This document shows positions 1 to 4,717 of a stretch of 8,083 nt of DNA, one piece after another. Every line of letters begins with the position of its first letter. Position 1 is the stretch's first letter. The notes beneath the pieces were generated by a model. It was not told the DNA's origin. It saw only the letters and a program-made list of their open reading frames with translations, and made no database searches. The DNA comes from Clostridia bacterium (GTDB lineage Bacteria; Bacillota; Clostridia; DUPQ01), in the NCBI GenBank assembly GCA_030592355.1, contig JAUVJE010000112.1, positions 1-8,083 of the forward strand, given 5' to 3'. The position numbers were made by a program, and so were the translations under genes.

Positions 1-275
1 ACACAGGATTTATACTTGCCGATATGTCATTGGTGGGCGAAGATAAAATAAAATCATCAAAAAAACAGATTTTTCCTATCGATGCAGCGAAAATGGCAGG
101 AGAAATGGGACATAAAGCCTATGCAATGCTGATAATGATTGGTAAACTAATTAAAGAAACAAAGATATTCAAACCTGAAACTGTTGAAAAAGCATTATAC
201 GAGGTTTTAAAACCGGAGCTTCATCGGCTGATACCTGATGAAATGGCCGCATTGGCCAAGGGAATGGAGATGTGA
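1..275 (+). CDS. 2-oxoacid:acceptor oxidoreductase, gamma-type subunit (C-terminal part)
   Basis: The reading frame is open from the left edge (in-frame codons from base 3) to TGA at 273-275, so only the last 91 or so residues are present and the true start lies outside. The visible protein has the C-terminal pattern of the gamma domain of pyruvate/2-oxoacid:ferredoxin oxidoreductases and indolepyruvate oxidoreductase beta subunits: a strand ending in ADMSLV, the segment FPIDAAKMAGEMGHKAYAM (equivalent to the family's 'P.t.iA.elGn...aNMv.lGal'), and a closing amphipathic helix typical of the family. Such subunits belong to cytoplasmic TPP- and FeS-dependent enzymes that couple oxidative decarboxylation of 2-oxoacids to ferredoxin. 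The substrate (pyruvate, 2-oxoglutarate, branched-chain or aryl 2-oxoacid) cannot be told from this fragment. The other subunits would be expected upstream. The internal ATG at 24 is not the start. The family assignment is from remembered motifs, not a search. Confidence 0.72.
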   Translation, partial: TGFILADMSLVGEDKIKSSKKQIFPIDAAKMAGEMGHKAYAMLIMIGKLIKETKIFKPETVEKALYEVLKPELHRLIPDEMAALAKGMEM

Positions 276-276
276 A

Positions 277-1041
277 ATGAGCGAGTATTCAATATCAAAG
301 GAGAATTACGAAATAAGGGCTGAATCAAGGAGGATTCTCAGTGGCAATTGGGGACAGGCGGTTCTGGTGGTGCTTGTTATTTTCCTGATATCTGGAATAA
401 GCGGTTCTATCAGCGGGAGCTTTACAAATAGTGACGGGAGTTATGTTTCCGGTGCTTTACTTGTAGTAGCTACTATATTGTCTTTAATGTCCATTGTATA
501 TACAATATTAGTTGTTAATGTATTGAATTATGGATTTGTCATTACCTATCTGCAGCTTTGTCGCGAAGGGAAGATTGTTTTTGAAAATCTGTTTAAAGGC
601 TTCAAAGATTATGGAAGAGTTGTCGCAGTAATGTTTCTAAAAAAACTTTTGATTTTTCTCTGGACCTTGCTGTTTATAATACCCGGAATAATTAAAACAT
701 ATGCATACAGTATGACCGAATATATCTTAATGGATAATCCGGGAATGGATGCACTGACGGCTATTTCAAAAAGCAAGGAAATGATGAGCGGTTGGAAAGG
801 AAAATTATTTCTTCTCGACTTAAGTTTAATAGGTTGGTGGTTTTTGAGTCTTTTAACATGCGGCATAGGATACTTGTGGCTTGCCTCATATTTTCTGACC
901 AATAGGGCTGTGTTCTATCAAGAGATGACAGGTGGAGCAAAAGCTGAACCTATTATGGAAAACCCCGACGATCTTGTCATAGAAGCCGCTCAAAAGGAAA
1001 TAGAGCGAATCAATAGAGAAGAAAGCGATTTGATGGGTTAA
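277..1041 (+). CDS. DUF975 family integral membrane protein
   Basis: A 254-residue protein. I place the start at ATG 277: GGAG at 266-269 sits 7 bases upstream and the start follows the preceding stop by one base; the in-frame ATG at 238 would overlap the upstream gene and has no such site. The N-terminus (residues 8-25, with RAESRRILSGNW) is the short cytoplasmic segment typical of DUF975 proteins. Hydrophobic segments lie at about 27-48, 57-92, 115-140 and 176-205. The family hallmark is the block IPGIIKTYAYSMTEYILMDN (135-154) followed by a helix with SKSKEMM and then FLLDLSLIGWW (178-188) and GIGYLWL. A charged, probably cytoplasmic tail follows from about 220. The family is common in Firmicutes; its biochemical role is unknown to me. 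It may be co-transcribed with the oxidoreductase subunit, though no functional link is evident. A hairpin with a T run (1096-1143) could end the transcript. Confidence 0.85.
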   Translation: MSEYSISKENYEIRAESRRILSGNWGQAVLVVLVIFLISGISGSISGSFTNSDGSYVSGALLVVATILSLMSIVYTILVVNVLNYGFVITYLQLCREGKIVFENLFKGFKDYGRVVAVMFLKKLLIFLWTLLFIIPGIIKTYAYSMTEYILMDNPGMDALTAISKSKEMMSGWKGKLFLLDLSLIGWWFLSLLTCGIGYLWLASYFLTNRAVFYQEMTGGAKAEPIMENPDDLVIEAAQKEIERINREESDLMG

Positions 1042-1044
1042 TTA

Positions 1045-1084
1045 CTGACGTACCGCAGATTGCACAGCAATCGAGGAACGTCAG
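1045..1084. repeat. Compound palindrome downstream of the DUF975 gene
   Basis: Outer arms CTGACGT (1045-1051) and ACGTCAG (1078-1084) enclose a perfect inner hairpin GATTGC-ACA-GCAATC (1058-1072). It starts four bases after the stop codon and has no T run, so it is not a standard terminator. It could stabilise the mRNA 3' end or be half of a REP-like dispersed element together with the next hairpin. Confidence 0.6.
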
Positions 1085-1095
1085 CGACGACATGA

Positions 1096-1143
1096 ATGAT
1101 AATTTCACGCATTAGGTTTGAAATGAGTGAAGATTATCATTTT
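1096..1143 (+). terminator. Long AT-rich stem-loop with short T run
   Basis: ATGATAAT (1096-1103) pairs with ATTATCAT (1133-1140). After one bulged G the stem continues as TTCAC with GTGAA, then CATT with AATG, around a loop of about eight bases. A run of four T (1140-1143) follows directly. It is a plausible but weak intrinsic terminator for the DUF975 transcript. It may equally be the second half of a two-hairpin repeat element with 1045-1084. Confidence 0.45.
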
Positions 1144-1180
1144 GGAGCGAACAAAGACCGCAAAGCATATATAATTAAAC

Positions 1181-1213
1181 CGCCGGATACGGACAAAATC
1201 CATCCGGTGTTTT
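1181..1213. terminator. Intrinsic terminator, probably bidirectional
   Basis: CGCCGGAT (1181-1188) pairs with ATCCGGTG (1202-1209) over eight positions with one G-U; a further GGA/TCC pairing inside leaves a CAAAA loop. TTTT follows at 1210-1213. On the opposite strand the same GC-rich stem is followed by TTTAATTATAT. It can therefore end + transcripts from the left and minus-strand glnN transcripts from the right. If so, glnN mRNA carries a 3' UTR of about 340 nt spanning the structured region. Confidence 0.65.
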
Positions 1214-1221
1214 CATAAAGA

Positions 1222-1555
1222 TATACCTGACTTACTCTGGTTTGATACGACCATGGTTTTCGTTTGCGTATGTTGAATACGTAATTGAGCCATATGCCAC
1301 ACCGAACGAAGTAAGTCTAGTATGTCGTTATGAAAAACCACTGGTTGGCTTACATCTAATGTAATAACTCATATGACATTAATGCGCCGATTTTACCCAT
1401 GCTCTGTAAATTTCCTTTGTAAAATCGTGTGCATCCTGCGGAGCATGATGTATGTAACGGCATTTTGTATGCATAGGCCGTTATATGCATCAAATCCAGT
1501 GGTTGTAATAGCGTTATTACAAGACGGTGAAACCAAATTAGCCCGTCAGGTTATA
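1222..1555 (+). ncRNA. Candidate structured RNA of unknown class (about 330 nt)
   Basis: There is no credible gene here, but stems account for much of the sequence. Seen directly: possible closing stem TATACCTGAC (1222-1231) with GTCAGGTTATA (1545-1555, one bulge); GACTTACT (1229-1236) with AGTAAGTC (1310-1317), continuing as TTCGTTTG (1259-1266) with CGAACGAA (1303-1310) and CGTAT/ATACG (1267-1281); AACCACTGG (1336-1344) with CCAGTGGTT (1496-1504). The last encloses TTACAT-CTA-ATGTAA (1350-1364), a 15-bp stem 1382-1396/1419-1434, an alternative 11-bp pairing 1398-1408/1437-1447, and a 16-bp stem 1446-1461/1477-1492. A final hairpin lies at 1503-1522. The non-canonical pairs (G1386-T1430, T1405-G1440, T1407-G1438, T1451-G1487, G1454-T1484, T1265-G1304) are G-U only in + strand RNA, which argues for + transcription; I may be biased because I extended stems on that strand. 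I see no convincing promoter of its own. It could instead be a small palindromic mobile element. It does not match RNase P RNA, tmRNA, SRP RNA or intron cores that I know. Confidence 0.45.
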
Positions 1556-3644
1556 CTCTGAAAAGTAAATCTGCATATGTAGGGACTGGCCATAATTTTT
1601 TGTCGCATAATACTTCGAGCTGGTCTGCATGGCATCTGACATCATTCATTGCGGTGAAAACTTCATCCCTGTATAGCTCAGCCTGTACCAGTACATTTTC
1701 TGAGGCATTCTGGGCATAGGCAATTTTTTCTTCAAGCGTAGTGATTGACTTGCTCAGTTTGCCATTTAAGTCAGATACCTTGATTAATAATGTTTCCTGA
1801 GCTGATGTGTCAGCTGAAAGACCTGTCGCCTTGATTGCTGTTATTGATTTTGCCAACGATGTGGCAAATCCAATTGTAACCGGCAGTATTTCAGTTTTAG
1901 CCATACTTAATGTGGTTACCCCTTCAATGTTAATTGTTTTAGCATAGGATTCCAGTTGAATTTCATATCGTGCATGAATTTCTTTTGGGGATAATACATT
2001 GAACTTGTCTAATACGGCAATGTTTTTATCGTCTATGTAAGTTTTTACTGAATCAACCATATTCTTAATATTTGACAATCCTCTTTTTTGGGCTTCTTCA
2101 ATCCATTCAGGTGAATAGTTGTTACCGTCAAAGATAATTCTTTTATGATTTTTCATGATGTCTTTAATTAGTGACTGAACGGCTTTATCAAGATCATCGG
2201 CTGATTCCAATATGTCGGCAATTTCAGATAATGTATCAGCGACGGTGGTGTTTAGAATAAAATTGGGACCGGCGATTGAACCGGATGATGGTGTCATCCT
2301 GAATTCGAATTTGTTTCCGGTAAAAGCAAAAGGTGAGGTCCTGTTTCTGTCCGTTGAATCTTTAGGCAGCGGCGGCAGTGCGGTAACGCCAATAGTCATT
2401 GGCTCCTTATTGCCGCTTTCCAGTGGAGTGCCATTTTCAATAGCGTTTAAGATATTGGATAACTGAGCTCCCAAAAAAATTGAGACAATGGCAGGAGGGG
2501 CTTCGTTAGCGCCTAATCTATGGTCATTGCCCGGAACAGCCGCAGACAGTCTTAGTAACTCAGAATACTTATCAACTGCTTTAATAGTGGCTGCCAGGAA
2601 TACCAGGAACTGAGCATTTTCATGAGGTGTTTTCCCGGGTTCAAGCAGGTTTACACCATCATCAGTTCCTAACGACCAATTATTATGTTTGCCTGAACCG
2701 TTAACGCCGGCAAATGGTTTTTCGTGCAATAGGCAAACCAGGTTATGTCTTAGGGCGACTTTTTTCATCATTTCCATAATTAGTTGATTATGATCGGTAG
2801 CTATATTTGTAGTTGAATATATTGGGGCTAATTCATGCTGTGCAGGTGCCACTTCGTTATGCTGTGTTTTAGCAGAAATACCTAATTTCCACAATTCATC
2901 ATTTAATTCTTTCATAAAATTAGAAACACGCTCTTTTAATGTGCCAAAGTAATGATCGTCCAGTTCCTGTCCTTTAGGCGGCATTGCACCAAAAAGAGTG
3001 CGGCCTGTAAACATTAAGTCGATTCTTTTTTCATACAATGCCTTATCAATTAAAAAGTATTCCTGTTCAGGTCCTACGGAGGAGACAACTTTCTTTGAGG
3101 TTGTATTCCCGAAAGCCTTCAATACTCTCATAGCTTGTTCTGAAATAACTTCCATCGAACGTAGCAGTGGGGTCTTTTTATCAAGTGCTTCGCCGTTATA
3201 TGAACAAAAAGCCGTCGGAATACATAAAACCCCGTCTTTAACAAATGCAGGAGAGGTGCAGTCCCATGCGGTATAGCCCCTTGCCTCAAATGTGGCTCTG
3301 AGTCCGCCGTTCGGAAAGGAGGAAGCATCAGGTTCTCCTTTAAATAATTCTTTCCCTGAAAATTCAAGAATTACTTTTCCGTCATCAGTTGGTGAAATGA
3401 AAGAATCATGTTTTTCAGCGGTAATTCCCGTCATCGGCTGGAACCAATGAGTAAAGTGCGTGGCCTCTTTTTCTATGGCCCAGTCTTTCATCGCTCCCGC
3501 CACGACTTCTGCAACTGCAGTGTCCATGGCTCTTCCTTCTGCGAGAGTCTTCTTGAATGTTTTGTAAGTCTCCTTCGGAAGTCTTTCCCTCATTACGGAA
3601 TCATTAAATACGTTCGATCCGAAGATTGTTGACAAATAGCTCAT
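1551..3644 (-). CDS. glnN: Glutamine synthetase, type III (GlnN)
   Basis: A 697-residue cytoplasmic enzyme, close to the roughly 700 residues normal for GSIII and much longer than GSI or GSII. It makes glutamine from glutamate, ammonia and ATP, the main entry of ammonium into metabolism. Active-site motifs are in order: GPEQEYFLID (191-200, metal-binding glutamates), NEVAPAQHE (263-271), NGSGKHNNWS (315-324, ATP/metal-binding histidine loop), NDHRLG (373-378, substrate-binding Arg) and DRNRTSPFAFTGNKFEFR (432-449). The N-terminal part has the GSIII blocks HWFQPMTG (66-73) and FCSYNGEALDKKTPLLRSM (146-164). The C-terminal helical region ends in LWPVPTYADLLFRV. The ATG at 3644 is preceded by AGGAGG (minus strand, 3660-3655) with ten bases between, and the protein begins like other GSIII. 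Its leader carries a regulated terminator (see 3707-3762). No frameshift or missing catalytic residue is apparent. The stop codon overlaps the end of the structured segment. Confidence 0.97.
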   Translation of the reverse strand: MSYLSTIFGSNVFNDSVMRERLPKETYKTFKKTLAEGRAMDTAVAEVVAGAMKDWAIEKEATHFTHWFQPMTGITAEKHDSFISPTDDGKVILEFSGKELFKGEPDASSFPNGGLRATFEARGYTAWDCTSPAFVKDGVLCIPTAFCSYNGEALDKKTPLLRSMEVISEQAMRVLKAFGNTTSKKVVSSVGPEQEYFLIDKALYEKRIDLMFTGRTLFGAMPPKGQELDDHYFGTLKERVSNFMKELNDELWKLGISAKTQHNEVAPAQHELAPIYSTTNIATDHNQLIMEMMKKVALRHNLVCLLHEKPFAGVNGSGKHNNWSLGTDDGVNLLEPGKTPHENAQFLVFLAATIKAVDKYSELLRLSAAVPGNDHRLGANEAPPAIVSIFLGAQLSNILNAIENGTPLESGNKEPMTIGVTALPPLPKDSTDRNRTSPFAFTGNKFEFRMTPSSGSIAGPNFILNTTVADTLSEIADILESADDLDKAVQSLIKDIMKNHKRIIFDGNNYSPEWIEEAQKRGLSNIKNMVDSVKTYIDDKNIAVLDKFNVLSPKEIHARYEIQLESYAKTINIEGVTTLSMAKTEILPVTIGFATSLAKSITAIKATGLSADTSAQETLLIKVSDLNGKLSKSITTLEEKIAYAQNASENVLVQAELYRDEVFTAMNDVRCHADQLEVLCDKKLWPVPTYADLLFRV

Positions 3645-3694
3645 AATTGTCTTTCCTCCTTAAAATTTTTCCCCCTGTGCGCCTGCCTTGTATT

Positions 3695-3729
3695 AAAAAC
3701 AAAAAAGGCGTCCACTTTAAGTGAACGCC
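3695..3729 (-). terminator. Leader terminator (attenuator) of glnN
   Basis: Read on the minus strand, GGCGTTCACT and AGTGGACGCC form a ten-pair stem (3729-3707, one G-U) around a three-base loop, followed by six T (3706-3701), a G and five more T. It is a strong intrinsic terminator about 50 bases before the glnN ribosome binding site and downstream of the only good promoter. It would therefore stop glnN transcription unless antitermination occurs. The single mismatch on the + strand (C-A) becomes G-U on the minus strand, supporting that direction. Confidence 0.85.
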
Positions 3730-3762
3730 ATTGTCCCAAATACTTTTTAAGCACCATTGCCC
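3723..3762 (-). promoter_or_regulatory. Tandem hexaloop hairpins: ANTAR antiterminator target
   Basis: On the minus strand two small hairpins occur 12 bases apart. P1 is GGGC-AATGGT-GCTT (3762-3749) and P2 is GGAC-AATGGC-GTTC (3736-3723). Both loops have six bases with A at position 1 and G at position 4, the two loop bases known to be conserved in RNA targets of ANTAR-domain antiterminators such as EutV and NasR. The 3' arm of P2 (GTTC) and part of its loop lie inside the 5' arm of the terminator stem 3729-3707, so P2 and the terminator cannot form together. Known mechanism: an activated ANTAR regulator dimer binds P1-P2 and allows readthrough. Inference: a nitrogen-responsive ANTAR regulator encoded elsewhere controls glnN. 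Confidence 0.8.
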
Positions 3763-3780
3763 TATCAAATTATATTAAAT

Positions 3781-3808
3781 ATTATACATAAAAACCATAC
3801 AGATGCAA
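3781..3808 (-). promoter_or_regulatory. Sigma-70 type promoter of glnN
   Basis: On the minus strand, -35 TTGCAT (3808-3803) and a perfect -10 TATAAT (3786-3781) are separated by 16 bases. Transcription should start near 3774, giving a leader of about 130 nt that contains the tandem hairpins and the terminator. The promoter begins only eight bases beyond the stop codon of the upstream membrane-protein gene. Confidence 0.75.
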
Positions 3809-3815
3809 TAGTTTT

Positions 3816-4220
3816 CTACCATTTTGGCAATTCATTTTTCCCAATGTCTTTAATTTCTTCTGCGAGAGCGACATCTGGAGAGGTCGTCAATGCAGCTTTT
3901 ATAACCTTATATCCCTGCATGAAGAAAAGAAAATTTATTCCTGCAAGTAAAAGAATAAACGCTCCGAGCAAAAAGGACCCAATGAATGTGCTTAAAATGT
4001 ACATATTGGCAACAGAGACGGCAATCGTCAGCGGTATTGAAAATAAAAAAAGCTTCCGTTGGTAAACCTTCATAACTTCAATAAATATTTCATTTGGCAG
4101 AACAGACTTGGTTTTAACACCGAAGGGTTCGTGTTTTTTGCCAATGTATGGCAGAAGGAAAAAAACAAGTATAATTACTATTGCAGGGAAAAGAAAGAAC
4201 ATCAGATTTATGGGCCACAT
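3816..4220 (-). CDS. Small three-helix membrane protein, DUF1648/SdpI-like N-terminal region (tentative)
   Basis: A 134-residue protein. The start is ATG at 4220, because GGAGG (minus strand, 4233-4229) lies eight bases upstream; the longer frame from ATG 4235 would begin inside that ribosome binding site. Hydrophobic segments are at about 4-24, 56-75 and 78-100. Between the first two is a cytoplasmic-looking stretch with PFGVKTKSVLPNE and KVYQRKLFLFSI. That layout (helix, 'fGVr.p......', then a K-Y-R-rich helix) resembles the N-terminal part of DUF1648/SdpI-like membrane proteins, which are usually much longer. It could be a short member, a remnant, or unrelated. The charged tail ends in NELPKW. 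It has its own promoter, divergent from the ATPase operon, and no terminator of its own before the glnN leader, so readthrough transcripts would also meet the glnN attenuator. Function unknown. Confidence 0.6.
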   Translation of the reverse strand: MWPINLMFFLFPAIVIILVFFLLPYIGKKHEPFGVKTKSVLPNEIFIEVMKVYQRKLFLFSIPLTIAVSVANMYILSTFIGSFLLGAFILLLAGINFLFFMQGYKVIKAALTTSPDVALAEEIKDIGKNELPKW

Positions 4221-4248
4221 AAATAAAACCTCCAAATGATTTATAACA

Positions 4249-4279
4249 ATATTCTATATTAATGCAGAATATAAATCAA
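4249..4279 (-). promoter_or_regulatory. Promoter of the small membrane-protein gene, with inverted repeat
   Basis: On the minus strand, -35 TTGATT (4279-4274) and -10 TAGAAT (4256-4251) are 17 bases apart, about 30 bases before the start codon region. An inverted repeat ATATTCT (4249-4255) / AGAATAT (4266-4272) covers the -10 box and spacer and could be an operator, though AT-rich repeats arise easily by chance. Confidence 0.5.
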
Positions 4280-4324
4280 AAAAGCACATATTTTAAATAA
4301 TAATCTGCATATGTATTGGAATTG

Positions 4325-4353
4325 TTGAAAAAGAGAGTGTTATACAGTAAAAT
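4325..4353 (+). promoter_or_regulatory. Promoter of the V-type ATPase operon
   Basis: -35 TTGAAA (4325-4330) and -10 TAAAAT (4348-4353) have the optimal 17-base spacing. Transcription should start near 4360, leaving a leader of about 35 bases with the ribosome binding site AAGGTGA (4381-4387). A short inverted repeat CAGTA (4345-4349) / TACTG (4355-4359) straddles the -10 box. This is the only clear promoter seen for the operon. Confidence 0.6.
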
Positions 4354-4393
4354 ATACTGGTATGGCAATAAATAATTATTAAGGTGATTTGGA

Positions 4394-4717
4394 ATGGAAA
4401 AAGCTGCTTTGCAGAAAATAATAGAAGCTGAGAAAAGAGCGGATGAAATCATAGCTGACAGCAATAGGCTTTCAAGAGAAATATCGGAAAAATCAGCAGA
4501 TGAAATCAAAAAGACGAGAGTTGGGTATGAAGAACTTCTGGACCGCGAAATCGAAGAAATAATAAATAAGAAGATCAAAAATGCTGATAAAAAGGTTGCT
4601 GAACTCGAAGCGTCATTTATTTCAGAATGCGGTAAAATCAGAGATAGGGCATCGGTTAATATTGACAAAGCCGTAGCTTTTGTAGTTGATAAGATAGGGA
4701 GCGGCAAGTGGCAATAG
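4394..4717 (+). CDS. ntpF: V/A-type ATPase peripheral stalk subunit (G/H type, NtpF)
   Basis: A 107-residue, highly charged, almost wholly helical protein with no membrane segment. Residues 1-75 form a continuous Ala/Glu/Lys/Ile-rich amphipathic helix suited to the right-handed coiled coil that this subunit makes with subunit E in the peripheral stalk of V/A-ATPases. The start is ATG 4394 with AAGGTGA six bases upstream. Size, composition and position at the head of the operon directly before ntpI match Enterococcus ntpF and archaeal ahaH. The role is structural: the stalk ties the soluble A3B3 head to the membrane subunit I and resists rotation. The last ten bases overlap the start of ntpI, suggesting translational coupling. 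The family has weak sequence conservation, so the call relies largely on context. Confidence 0.85.
   Translation: MEKAALQKIIEAEKRADEIIADSNRLSREISEKSADEIKKTRVGYEELLDREIEEIINKKIKNADKKVAELEASFISECGKIRDRASVNIDKAVAFVVDKIGSGKWQ

Noticed and set aside
238..276. An upstream in-frame ATG (238) as start of the DUF975 gene
   Set aside because: It would overlap the oxidoreductase gene by 38 bases and add residues absent from the family; ATG 277 has GGAG at good spacing.
609..902. A minus-strand frame opposite the DUF975 gene
   Set aside because: Antisense shadow of a recognisable family protein; no start signals.
1222..1555. Known large RNAs: RNase P RNA, tmRNA, SRP RNA, 6S RNA, group I or II intron
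   Set aside because: I could not find their diagnostic cores (for example the RNase P P4 motif, a tRNA-like CCA end with tag frame, an SRP tetraloop domain, or intron domain V). This was by eye only; an Rfam scan would be decisive.
1373..1561. A 62-codon + strand frame in the structured region
   Set aside because: No ribosome binding site, Cys/Met-rich atypical composition, and it lies across conserved-looking stems; it reads as a chance frame in non-coding DNA.
3645..3774. A metabolite riboswitch in the glnN leader
   Set aside because: The two short hexaloop hairpins plus terminator explain the leader without a ligand-binding core, and I see no glutamine-riboswitch-like or T-box consensus.
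3757..4065. A 102-codon + strand frame opposite the small membrane protein and the glnN promoter
   Set aside because: It overlaps the glnN promoter and ANTAR leader, has no ribosome binding site, and is a shadow of the minus-strand gene.
4276..4707. A 143-codon minus-strand frame opposite ntpF
   Set aside because: Ser/Leu-rich shadow of the charged helical ntpF; ntpF has its own promoter, ribosome binding site and operon context.
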